From Flaviflagellibacter rhizophilus (GTDB taxonomy: Bacteria > Pseudomonadota > Alphaproteobacteria > Rhizobiales > Methylopilaceae): a stretch of DNA of 64,000 nucleotides. Shown in pieces: positions 1 through 7,597 of the stretch (its first letter is position 1; the number at the start of each line of letters is the position of its first letter). The stretch lies in assembly GCF_033898525.1 (NCBI RefSeq), contig NZ_JAXAFJ010000007.1:115604-179603 (forward strand). Reading direction: 5' to 3'. The notes beneath the pieces were generated by a model that saw only the letters and a list, made by a program, of their open reading frames with translations, was not told where the DNA came from and searched no databases. The position numbers were made by a program, and so were the translations under genes.

Positions 1-855
1 ATAGTTCACGACGAAACGGCTGTCCGCCACCGCCATGTCGGTGGCGAGGTAATCGTCCAGCCGCGCGCCCAGCGGTTCGGTAACCGCAACGGTACTGGCG
101 ATGGGCAGGATGCGTGCATCGGCGTCCGCGGAGAGGCCTTTCATCAGGCTGTCGCCCGCCAGGATCAGCCAGTCGGCGGTGACGACACCGGCCGGCGTGT
201 GGATGCGAACCGGACTTCCCGGCTCCACGCGCAAGGCTTCCGTCTGCTCGTGCAGCGCCACGCCCAGCCCGGCTGCGGCTTCTGCAAGGCCGCGCACGAA
301 GGCCAGCGGGTTCAGATGTCCCCCGCCATAATCCACCATGCCGCCGTGATAGCCGGGAGCTTTTACAAGCGCCTGAAGTGCGTTGCGGCCGATGGGCGCC
401 ACGCCTTCATACCCGTACCGCGCCCTTAGATGCTCCGCATAGGCATGCGTGTGAGGCACGAACCTGGCGCGATGGTCGGCATAGATGAGGCCGCGTTTCC
501 GGCCGCATTGAATATCGTACCGGCTGATGCAGCCGTCGAGATGGGCGATGGCTGCCTGGCCGAGGTCCCAGAGCTGGCGCGCAACCTTTTCGCCGAAGGC
601 CTTCTCCAGCGCGAACTGGTCCCGTCTCAGGCCGGAATGGATTTGTCCGCCGTTTCGCCCCGAGGCTCCGGAGCCCGCCGCTCCTTTCTCGAGGACGACG
701 ACGCGCAATCCACGCTCGGCCAGCCGCAAGGCAGCGCCGAGCCCGGTGAAACCCGCCCCGACCACGCAGACATCGGCCCGCACATCACCGTCGAGAGGCG
801 GAAAGGCCCTGAGCGACGGGGTCGACGCGTCGTAATAGGTGGCGGGCCGGCTCAC
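1..855 (-). CDS. puuB: gamma-glutamylputrescine oxidase (FAD-dependent, DAO family), 3' end cut by window edge
   Basis: The frame stays open from a GTG at 855 to base 1, so 285 residues are visible of a family usually about 430 long. A dinucleotide-binding GAGFTG motif sits at residues 33-38 with an acidic residue (E56) ending the next strand, followed by SGASGRNGGQ, typical of DadA/PuuB-type oxidases. The GTG start overlaps the puuA stop in a GTGA, so the two are translationally coupled. The family oxidises gamma-glutamylputrescine to the aldehyde, the step after PuuA. The assignment to PuuB rather than another amine oxidase rests mainly on the coupling to puuA and the nearby polyamine transporter. 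Confidence 0.85.
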   Translation of the reverse strand, partial: MSRPATYYDASTPSLRAFPPLDGDVRADVCVVGAGFTGLGAALRLAERGLRVVVLEKGAAGSGASGRNGGQIHSGLRRDQFALEKAFGEKVARQLWDLGQAAIAHLDGCISRYDIQCGRKRGLIYADHRARFVPHTHAYAEHLRARYGYEGVAPIGRNALQALVKAPGYHGGMVDYGGGHLNPLAFVRGLAEAAAGLGVALHEQTEALRVEPGSPVRIHTPAGVVTADWLILAGDSLMKGLSADADARILPIASTVAVTEPLGARLDDYLATDMAVADSRFVVNY

Positions 856-2249
856 ACGTTCAGCAGGAGATATTCCCGCTCCCACGGGCTGATCACCCGC
901 ATGAACGTCTCGTATTCACCGCGCTTCAGGGCCGCATAGGTCGACGTGAAGGTGGGCCCCAGCAGTGCGCCCAACTCATCGCATTCCTCGAACGCCGAGA
1001 CCGCCTCGAGCAGCCCGCGTGGAAGGGCGTAGTCCAGCCCGTGCGCGGAGCCTTCGACGGGCGCCGTCGGCTTCTCCGCCTCGATCAGGCCGAGATAGCC
1101 ACAGGCGAGGCTCGCTGCGAGCGCGAGATAGGGATTGGCATCGGAGGAGGGGATGCGGTTCTCCACGCGCCGTGCGGCGGATCCGGCGGGCGGGACTCGA
1201 ATGCCCGTGGTGCGGTTGTCGTAGCCCCATGCCACGTTGATGGGCGCGGTCGCGGCCTTGGTGAGCCGGCGATAGGAGTTCACGTAAGGCGCAAGGATGC
1301 ACATGACCTTGGGCAGGTATTTCTGCTGGCCGGCGATGAAGTGGAAGAAGGCTTCCGTCGGCTCGCCGTCCTCGCCGGAGAAGATGTTGCGGCCCTTCTC
1401 GTCCCACACGGATTGGTGGATGTGCATGGCCGAGCCCGGCTCGTTGGCAATCGGCTTGGCCATGAAGGTGGCGTAGATGTTGTGTGCCAGAGCCGCCTCG
1501 CGGATCGTGCGCTTGAACATGAACACCTGGTCGGCCAGCGCCAGCGGATCGCCGTGGCGCAGGTTGATCTCCATCTGCGCCGCCCCCTCCTCATGGATGA
1601 GGGTGTCGATGGCGAGGCCCTGTGCCTCCGAGAAATCGTAGATGTCCTCGAACAGGTCGTCGAACTCGTTCACCGCCGAGATGGAGTAGGAGACGCGCCC
1701 CGTTTCCGGTCGACCGGAGCGGCCGATGGGTGGCTCGAGCGGGTAATCGGGGTCGGTGTTCGGCTTGACGAGATAGAACTCGATCTCCGGCGCGACGACG
1801 GCATTCCAGCCCTTCTTGGCGTAAAGATCGATGACGCGCCGCAGCAATTGGCGTGGCGCCACCTCCACCGGCTCACCGCGCCGGCTGAAGCAGTCGTGGA
1901 TCAGCTGCGCGGTGGGGTCGCTCGCCCACGGCACCACGGCGAGCGTAGAAAAGTCCGGAACGAGGACGAGATCGGCGTCGGCCGGATCGCCCGCGCCCGG
2001 CACGTCGTCGTCCGGGTACTCGCCGGAGATGGTCTGGTGGAAGATGGACGAGGGCAGGTTCATCGCCGGGGCGTTGAAGAACTTCGACACCGGCATGATC
2101 TTGCCGCGTGCCACGCCGGCCTGGTCCGGCACGACGCATTCAAGTTCCTCGATACCGCGTGCCTTCAGCCACGTTCGGGCTTCGTTGACATCGGCAACGC
2201 CGCGCAGGGAAGCGGCGGTATCCTTGGGGGCTTTTTTCTTGCTCATCAT
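852..2249 (-). CDS. puuA: glutamine synthetase family protein, probable gamma-glutamylputrescine synthetase
   Basis: A 465-residue glutamine-synthetase-fold protein. The N-terminal beta-grasp part carries ECVVPDQAGVARGK, close to the PuuA form rather than GlnA, and the catalytic part has MEINLRHGDPL, AMHIHQSVWD and the NRTTGIRVP segment. Family knowledge: PuuA ligates glutamate to putrescine using ATP, the first step of the Puu degradation route. It is followed by puuB with a 4-base overlap and is divergent from the potFGHI transporter, which supports a polyamine substrate. Two ATGs in tandem (2249 and 2246) could serve as the start. Related ligases for other amines cannot be excluded from sequence alone. 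Confidence 0.85.
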   Translation of the reverse strand: MMSKKKAPKDTAASLRGVADVNEARTWLKARGIEELECVVPDQAGVARGKIMPVSKFFNAPAMNLPSSIFHQTISGEYPDDDVPGAGDPADADLVLVPDFSTLAVVPWASDPTAQLIHDCFSRRGEPVEVAPRQLLRRVIDLYAKKGWNAVVAPEIEFYLVKPNTDPDYPLEPPIGRSGRPETGRVSYSISAVNEFDDLFEDIYDFSEAQGLAIDTLIHEEGAAQMEINLRHGDPLALADQVFMFKRTIREAALAHNIYATFMAKPIANEPGSAMHIHQSVWDEKGRNIFSGEDGEPTEAFFHFIAGQQKYLPKVMCILAPYVNSYRRLTKAATAPINVAWGYDNRTTGIRVPPAGSAARRVENRIPSSDANPYLALAASLACGYLGLIEAEKPTAPVEGSAHGLDYALPRGLLEAVSAFEECDELGALLGPTFTSTYAALKRGEYETFMRVISPWEREYLLLNV

Positions 2250-2505
2250 ACTTTGCGTCGGCCAAAGCCTTGTCCCCAGTCATTGGACAGGCATGGCCCG
2301 GACCCGAGGTCCGGTGGCGCTCCGTTCTGGTGCGGCGGGCGATGTCGCCCTCCGATCAGGCGGCATGGTGCCGGTCGGCGGCGAGGGCGTCAACCGCGGC
2401 GCGCGATGTTGAAGCGTCAGCCGACTGGATGCTTGTGCGATGCGCAGGGGCTTCGTAACCTGCGGCCACGACTTGGTTCTTCCTTTCGTGAAGTGAGCCC
2501 GGAAC
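2250..2505. promoter_or_regulatory. divergent control region between puuA and potF
   Basis: This 256-base gap separates the divergent puuAB and potFGHI units and must hold both promoters. Near the puuA side is an inverted repeat, TGTCC-N9-GGACA, at 2271-2289. Next to it is a short hairpin, CCGGACC-cga-GGTCCGG, at 2298-2314. Either could be an operator for a polyamine-responsive regulator or a remnant of an intergenic palindromic repeat. No convincing sigma-70 promoter was picked out. Confidence 0.3.
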
Positions 2506-3609
2506 ATGAGATTTCGCCTGCTTCGACCCTTCGCCGCCGTCATGGCTGCCGCAATCTCGCTCGGGGCCGCCGGCGGCGCCGCGGCCGAGGAAATCCGCAT
2601 CTACAACTGGTCGGACTATATCGACGACCAGATCCTGAAGGATTTCACGGCCGAGACGGGCATCAATGTCGTCTACGACACGTTCGACACCAACGAGTTG
2701 CTGGAAACCAAGCTGCTTACCGGTTCGACCGGCTACGACATCGTGGTGCCGACGGCGACCTTCCTGAGCCGCCAGATCAAGGCCGGCGTGTTCCAGAAGC
2801 TCGACAAGTCGAAGCTGCCGAACCTCAAGAACATGTGGCCCGAGATCCAGGAACGCGTGGCGGTCTACGACCCGGGCAACGAGTATTCCATCACCTATAT
2901 GTGGGGCACCACCGGCATCGGCTACAATGTCGACAAGGTGAAGGCGGCGCTGCCGAACGCTCCGGTGAACTCCTGGGGTCTCGTCTACGATCCGGCAAAC
3001 GCCGAAAAGCTGGCATCCTGCGGGATCATGGTGCTGGACTCGGCCGAAGACGTCCTGCCCTCCGTCATGAACTTCGTCGGCGTGACGCCTGACTTCAAGA
3101 ACAACGCGGACATCGAGAAGGCCGGGGAGCAACTGGACAAGGTGCGGCCGCACATCCGCAAATTCCATTCGGACGAGTGGAAGAACGCGCTGGCCGATGG
3201 CGACATCTGCGCGGCGGTGGGATATTCCGGCGACGTCTTCCAGGTGGCCACCCGCGCCGAGGAAGCCGGCAAGGGCGTCAAGATCCAGTACGTGATCCCG
3301 AAGGAGGGCGCGCAGCTCTGGTTCGACCAGTTCGCGATCCCTGCCGACGCCCCGAATCCGGAAGGCGCGCTCAAGTTCCTCGACTACATGATGCGGCCGG
3401 AGGTCATCGCCAAGGCGACCAACTACGTGGCCTATGCCAACGGCAACCTTGCCTCGCAGCAGTTCGTGGACAAGGAAATCCTCGACAATCCGGCCATCTA
3501 TCCGGACGCCGAGACGCTGAAGCGCCTCTACACCGTGTCCACAGTCGAGGATCCTCGCCTGCAACGTGTCATCACGCGGACATGGACGCGGGCCAAGACC
3601 GGCCAGTAA
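2506..3609 (+). CDS. potF: polyamine ABC transporter, periplasmic substrate-binding protein
   Basis: A 367-residue solute-binding protein. An N-terminal signal peptide (MRFRLLRPFAAVMAAAISLG, cleaved near AAA-EE) precedes the segment EIRIYNWSDYIDD, which is diagnostic of PotD/PotF-type binding proteins. It binds putrescine or a related polyamine in the periplasm and delivers it to the PotH/PotI permeases encoded just downstream. Length matches PotF (about 370 residues). It is first in a four-gene run on the plus strand. Ligand specificity among putrescine, spermidine and similar amines cannot be read from the sequence, but the neighbouring puuAB genes favour putrescine. Confidence 0.92.
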   Translation: MRFRLLRPFAAVMAAAISLGAAGGAAAEEIRIYNWSDYIDDQILKDFTAETGINVVYDTFDTNELLETKLLTGSTGYDIVVPTATFLSRQIKAGVFQKLDKSKLPNLKNMWPEIQERVAVYDPGNEYSITYMWGTTGIGYNVDKVKAALPNAPVNSWGLVYDPANAEKLASCGIMVLDSAEDVLPSVMNFVGVTPDFKNNADIEKAGEQLDKVRPHIRKFHSDEWKNALADGDICAAVGYSGDVFQVATRAEEAGKGVKIQYVIPKEGAQLWFDQFAIPADAPNPEGALKFLDYMMRPEVIAKATNYVAYANGNLASQQFVDKEILDNPAIYPDAETLKRLYTVSTVEDPRLQRVITRTWTRAKTGQ

Positions 3610-3664
3610 TCCCGATCTCCAGTGGCGTGGCGGGCGCATCTGCCCGCCACCGGAGCCTCCCACC

Positions 3665-4825
3665 ATGCCGTCTGCGCCCACCAAAGCCGCGCTCGGTCCG
3701 GTTCGCCGAGCTTTCAGTCCATGGAACGACCCCTCTGCCATCCCGCTGATCCGGTTCGAGAACGTCACTAAGAGGTTCGGTGATTTTACGGCGGTCGATG
3801 ACCTCACCCTGAACATCTACGAGCGCGAATTCTTCGCGCTGCTCGGCCCCTCGGGCTGCGGCAAGACCACGCTCATGCGCATGCTCGCCGGCTTCGAGGA
3901 GCCTACATCCGGGCGCATCCTGCTGGCGGGGCAGGACCTTGTCGGCGTGCCGCCCTACAGACGGCCTGTGAACATGATGTTCCAGTCCTACGCCTTGTTC
4001 CCGCACATGAACGTGGCCGACAACGTGGCCTTCGGCCTGAAGCAGGCCAAGATGCCGAAGCCGGAGCGCGAGGCGCGTGTCGAGGAGATGCTCAAGCTGG
4101 TGAAGCTGGAGTCCTTTGCCCGCCGCAAGCCGCACCAGCTCTCCGGCGGACAGCGCCAGCGCGTGGCGCTGGCGCGGTCGCTGGCCCTGAAGCCCAAGGT
4201 GCTGCTGCTGGACGAGCCGCTAGGCGCGCTGGACCGAAAGCTTCGCGAGGAGACCCAGTTTGAACTGACGGATCTTCAGGTCACGCTCGGCATGACCTTC
4301 CTCATCGTCACGCACGACCAGGAAGAGGCTATGACGGTGGCAGACCGCATCGCGCTCATGAATGCGGGGCGCATGGTGCAGGTCGCCACGCCCGGAGAGA
4401 TCTACGAGCAGCCGGCCTCCCGCTACGTCGCGGACTTCATCGGCGACGTGAACATCATCCCCGGCCGCTACGATGCGGGGGAGGGCGATGCTCGCCTCGT
4501 CAGCGAATGGAGCGATGCGCCTATCAAGGTGCCGTTTGCGCCCCAGTTGTCATCGGGAGCGGAGACCTGGCTGGCCCTGCGCCCTGAGAAGATGTCCATT
4601 TCGCTGGATGCCCCGCCGCCGGGCACCACCAATGTGCTGCCCGGCGAGGTGTGGGACATCGGCTATCTCGGCGACCTGTCCGTCTACCGGGTGAAGGTGG
4701 CGAGCGGTGACATCGTGAAGGTGTCGGTCGCCAACCGCACCCGTCTCGTCGAGCGTCCCATCAGCTGGGAAGACAAGGTCTGGCTTACCTGGTCGCCCGA
4801 ACAGGGCGTTCTCCTGACCGCCTAG
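3665..4825 (+). CDS. potG: polyamine ABC transporter ATP-binding protein
   Basis: An ABC ATPase of 386 residues from the ATG at 3665. The frame is open upstream to 3566, but that overlaps potF by 44 bases. Walker A (GPSGCGKTT) is at residues 61-69, the signature LSGGQRQ starts at 159, Walker B with LLLDEP is near 179-185, and the switch histidine (VTHDQEEA) is at about 217. A C-terminal TOBE region follows, as in PotA/PotG. It energises uptake by the permease pair encoded next. The roughly 30 residues before the ABC domain are longer than usual for PotA but fit PotG. Confidence 0.92.
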   Translation: MPSAPTKAALGPVRRAFSPWNDPSAIPLIRFENVTKRFGDFTAVDDLTLNIYEREFFALLGPSGCGKTTLMRMLAGFEEPTSGRILLAGQDLVGVPPYRRPVNMMFQSYALFPHMNVADNVAFGLKQAKMPKPEREARVEEMLKLVKLESFARRKPHQLSGGQRQRVALARSLALKPKVLLLDEPLGALDRKLREETQFELTDLQVTLGMTFLIVTHDQEEAMTVADRIALMNAGRMVQVATPGEIYEQPASRYVADFIGDVNIIPGRYDAGEGDARLVSEWSDAPIKVPFAPQLSSGAETWLALRPEKMSISLDAPPPGTTNVLPGEVWDIGYLGDLSVYRVKVASGDIVKVSVANRTRLVERPISWEDKVWLTWSPEQGVLLTA

Positions 4826-4835
4826 GGGTCCAGAC

Positions 4836-5756
4836 ATGGCCGAGAAAAGCTTAGCGGGCGGCTGGATGCGGCGGCTGGAACTGTGGGTGCCGTTCCTCTG
4901 GCTGCTCGCGTTGTTCCTCGTGCCGTTCCTGATCGTCGTCAAGATCAGCCTGTCCACCGGCGCCATTGCACAGCCGCCCTACACGCCGGCGTTCAACCTT
5001 GCGGTGGATGGTCTTGCGGGCACCTGGGTGAAGATCAAGAGCTTCTCGCTCGACAGCTACCTCTTCCTCGGCAGCGACGAGCTCTACCTGAAGGCCTATC
5101 TGTCGAGCCTGCGCATCGCCGCCATCTCGACCGTGCTGCTGCTCCTGATCGGCTACCCCATCGCCTATGCCATGGCGCGCGCGCCGAAAAGCATCCGGCC
5201 CATGCTGCTGATGCTGGTGATCCTGCCGTTCTGGACCTCGTTCCTGATCCGCGTTTATGCCTGGATCGGGATCCTGAAACCGGAAGGACTGCTCTCCACC
5301 TTCCTGATCCATCTCGGCGTGATCGACCAGCCGCTCGCGATCCTCAACACCGAAACCGCGGTCTTCATCGGCATCGTCTATTCCTACCTGCCGTTCATGG
5401 TGCTGCCGCTCTATGCCAGCCTGGAGAAGCTGGACGACACACTGCTGGAAGCCGCCGCCGATCTGGGCTCGCCGCCGGTCCGGGCGTTCTGGCAGATCAC
5501 CTTTCCGCTTTCGCTGCCGGGCGTCGTCGCCGGCTGCTTCCTGTGCTTCATCCCCGCCGTCGGCGAGTTCGTCATCCCCGATCTGCTCGGCGGCTCCAGC
5601 ACGCTGATGATCGGGCGCACGCTCTGGAACGAGTTCTTCCTGAACCGCGACTGGCCGGTGTCCGCTGCGGTGGCGGTCCTGCTCCTGCTCGTCCTCGTCG
5701 TCCCCATCGTGATCTACCAGCACTACCAGCAGCGGCAGATGGAGATCGACCGATGA
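4836..5756 (+). CDS. potH: polyamine ABC transporter permease
   Basis: A 306-residue inner-membrane protein with about six hydrophobic segments. The cytoplasmic EAA loop is visible as LEAAADLGSPPVRAFWQITF near residues 200-220, the site that docks to the ATPase. The large first periplasmic loop after TM1 is typical of PotB/PotH. It forms the channel with the PotI homologue encoded next, whose ATG overlaps this stop (ATGA), so the two are coupled. It lies 10 bases after potG and in the same operon. Confidence 0.92.
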   Translation: MAEKSLAGGWMRRLELWVPFLWLLALFLVPFLIVVKISLSTGAIAQPPYTPAFNLAVDGLAGTWVKIKSFSLDSYLFLGSDELYLKAYLSSLRIAAISTVLLLLIGYPIAYAMARAPKSIRPMLLMLVILPFWTSFLIRVYAWIGILKPEGLLSTFLIHLGVIDQPLAILNTETAVFIGIVYSYLPFMVLPLYASLEKLDDTLLEAAADLGSPPVRAFWQITFPLSLPGVVAGCFLCFIPAVGEFVIPDLLGGSSTLMIGRTLWNEFFLNRDWPVSAAVAVLLLLVLVVPIVIYQHYQQRQMEIDR

Positions 5757-6601
5757 GGAAGGGCCTGACCTCCTTCAACCTCGTGGCCCTGACTTTGGGC
5801 TTCGCCTTCCTCTACATCCCCATCCTCATCCTGGTGATCTACAGCTTCAACGCATCGCGGCTCGTGACGGTCTGGGGCGGTTTCTCCACGCAATGGTATG
5901 GCGCCATGCTGCGCAACCAGGGCCTGCTGGATGCCGCCTGGGTCACGGCGCGCGTCGGCCTGCTCTCGGCCACCGTTGCGACGGTGCTCGGCACCTTGGC
6001 CGCCCTGGCGCTGGTGCGGCACGGGCGCTTTCGCGGGCGGACAGTGTTCTCGGGGCTGATCTATGCGCCGCTCGTCATGCCGGAGGTCATCACCGGTCTT
6101 TCGCTGTTGCTGCTGTTCGTTTCCATGGATGTCGCGCGCGGCTTCTGGACGGTGGTGCTGGCCCACATCACCTTCTCCATGTGCTACGTCGCCATCGTCG
6201 TGCAGTCGCGCCTCTTGAGCTTCGACCGCTCGCTGGAAGAGGCCGCGCAGGATCTCGGGGCCACGCCGGCGAAGACGTTCTTCGTCATTACCCTGCCGAT
6301 CATCGCGCCGGCCGTGATCTCGGGCTGGATGCTGGCCTTCACCCTGTCGCTGGACGATCTCGTCATTGCCAGCTTCACCACCGGCCCGGGCGCGACGACG
6401 CTGCCCATGCGCATCTACTCGTCCGTGCGGCTGGGCGTGACGCCGGAGATCAACGCCGTCTGCACCATCCTCATCGGCATTGTGGCCAGCGTCGTCATCG
6501 TGGTCTCCATCATGACCAAGCGCGCCGCCGTGGAGCGTGAGCGAGCGGAGCGGATGGCTGCGCAGGGTGGCGCTGCCCCTGTTCTCGCGAAGGCCGGCTG
6601 A
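5753..6601 (+). CDS. potI: polyamine ABC transporter permease
   Basis: A 282-residue inner-membrane permease starting at the ATG overlapping the potH stop; the longer open frame upstream is a shadow of potH. The EAA loop reads EEAAQDLGATPAKTFFVITL, and the last segments carry LSLDDLVIASFTTGPGATTLP, typical of PotC/PotI. It is the second half of the membrane channel. It is the last gene of the operon and is followed within 10 bases by a strong terminator hairpin. A short Arg/Ala-rich tail ends the protein. Confidence 0.92.
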   Translation: MRKGLTSFNLVALTLGFAFLYIPILILVIYSFNASRLVTVWGGFSTQWYGAMLRNQGLLDAAWVTARVGLLSATVATVLGTLAALALVRHGRFRGRTVFSGLIYAPLVMPEVITGLSLLLLFVSMDVARGFWTVVLAHITFSMCYVAIVVQSRLLSFDRSLEEAAQDLGATPAKTFFVITLPIIAPAVISGWMLAFTLSLDDLVIASFTTGPGATTLPMRIYSSVRLGVTPEINAVCTILIGIVASVVIVVSIMTKRAAVERERAERMAAQGGAAPVLAKAG

Positions 6602-6604
6602 CAT

Positions 6605-6634
6605 AAAAAAGCCCGGGCACTGGCCCGGGCTTTT
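6605..6634. terminator. bidirectional rho-independent terminator
   Basis: A perfect 8-bp stem, GCCCGGGC (6611-6618 and 6623-6630), has a 4-base ACTG loop, six A's on one side and four T's on the other. It sits between the convergent potI and bfr genes and can serve both. Confidence 0.9.
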
Positions 6635-6656
6635 GCATTGTCTCTCGCAGAAGAGA

Positions 6657-7139
6657 TCAGTCGTGATCGAGGCTGCCGATGTGGTGCTGCGAGTAACGCT
6701 CCACGCCTATCTGGCGGATCGTCTCAAGCTGCGTCTCGAGGAAATCGATGTGACCTTCCTCATCGGTCGCCAGTTCCTCGAAGAGGCCCTTGCTCACGCG
6801 GTCATTGATGCTGTCGCAGTACTTCGCGGCTTCGAGGTACAGCGAGCGCGCCTCGTTCTCGGCGGCAAGGTCGGCCTCGAGGATCTCTACGACGGACTGG
6901 CCGATGCGCAGCGGATCGAGCACCTGCAGGTTCGGGAAGCCGTCGAGGAAGATGATGCGGTCGATGAAGCGGTCGGCATGCTGCATCTCCTCGATGCTCT
7001 CCGCGCGCCACTTCTTGGCGAGGTCCTTGAACCCCCAATCGTCGAACAGGCGATAGTGAAGCCAGTACTGGCTGACGGCGGTCAGCTCGGAACGAAGGCC
7101 GCGGTTCAGGTACTCAATGACTTTCTGGTCACCCTTCAC
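6657..7139 (-). CDS. bfr: bacterioferritin
   Basis: A 160-residue ferritin-like four-helix protein. All expected ligands are present: E18, E51, H54, E94, E127 and H130 for the di-iron ferroxidase centre, and M52 for the inter-subunit haem. Bacterioferritin forms a 24-subunit shell that oxidises and stores iron in the cytoplasm. The start is a GTG at 7139 with a good AGGAG ribosome binding site. An iron control box lies at 7163-7180, 24 bases upstream of the start. The partner ferredoxin Bfd is encoded just upstream on the same strand. Confidence 0.96.
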   Translation of the reverse strand: MKGDQKVIEYLNRGLRSELTAVSQYWLHYRLFDDWGFKDLAKKWRAESIEEMQHADRFIDRIIFLDGFPNLQVLDPLRIGQSVVEILEADLAAENEARSLYLEAAKYCDSINDRVSKGLFEELATDEEGHIDFLETQLETIRQIGVERYSQHHIGSLDHD

Positions 7140-7162
7140 GGTGAATTCTCCTCGCCTGCAAC

Positions 7163-7180
7163 GTTAGAAGCGTTCTAAAC
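7163..7180. promoter_or_regulatory. Irr-type iron control element upstream of bfr
   Basis: The sequence GTTAGAAgcgTTCTAAAC is a near-perfect inverted repeat matching the Rhizobiales iron control element, recalled as TTTAGAA-N3-TTCTAAA, which is bound by Irr. It lies 24-41 bases upstream of the bfr start. Irr usually acts as a repressor of iron storage genes under iron limitation, which fits this position. Confidence 0.75.
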
Positions 7181-7228
7181 AAGCGGCGGGGCGAAAGCAA
7201 GCGCCTGCGGGCTTCTGTCCGCTAGAAT

Positions 7229-7516
7229 TCACTCGGCAGCGTCGAGTTCCGCAAGCTCGCTGATGTGGGGGAGAACGTCGTTGTCCGCATGCACGTCATG
7301 CGCATGGTCATGGTTGGGACATACGGCGCAGGCGGCGGGGCAAACGGCCAGCGCTTCATTGATGATGGAGCGGATGGTGCGCGAACAGCGGCCGCACTGT
7401 GGGCTGCAGCCAAGGCAGCGATAGACCTGCCCGGGCGTGCGCGGAGCCTGCTCGGGAGACGTGCACGCGTCGCGGATGGCGCGTTCGCTCAGGACGTTAC
7501 AGGAACAGACGATCAT
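7229..7516 (-). CDS. bfd: bacterioferritin-associated ferredoxin with Cys/His-rich tail
   Basis: A 95-residue protein whose first part matches Bfd, the [2Fe-2S] ferredoxin that reduces the bacterioferritin core so iron can be released. The expected cluster ligands are C4 and C6 (VCSCN) and C41 and C44 (PQCGRC). Two extra cysteines precede the second pair (C34, C37). Bfd is usually 60-70 residues. Here the chain continues with a tail containing three more cysteines and several histidines (AVCPAACAVCPNHDHAHD) and an acidic end. It lies upstream of bfr on the same strand, but the gap between them holds a second iron box. Confidence 0.88.
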   Translation of the reverse strand: MIVCSCNVLSERAIRDACTSPEQAPRTPGQVYRCLGCSPQCGRCSRTIRSIINEALAVCPAACAVCPNHDHAHDVHADNDVLPHISELAELDAAE

Positions 7517-7538
7517 CGGACCCGCTGCAAACTACGCA

Positions 7539-7557
7539 GTTTAGAAGAAATCTAAAC
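7539..7557. promoter_or_regulatory. Irr-type iron control element upstream of bfd
   Basis: GTTTAGAagaaaTCTAAAC is a perfect 7-bp inverted repeat around a 5-base centre. It fits the iron control element with one mismatch. It lies 23-41 bases upstream of the bfd start, the same spacing as the box in front of bfr. Confidence 0.75.
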
Positions 7558-7597
7558 TACAGCTACTAGCTGTAAAATAAATATTCCGGCGGCGGAG

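Noticed and set aside
1041..3092. A 683-codon open frame antisense to puuA and out of frame with potF
   Set aside because: It covers parts of two well-supported genes and its translation is Arg/Gly/Ala-rich with no family motif. Long shadow frames are normal at this GC content.
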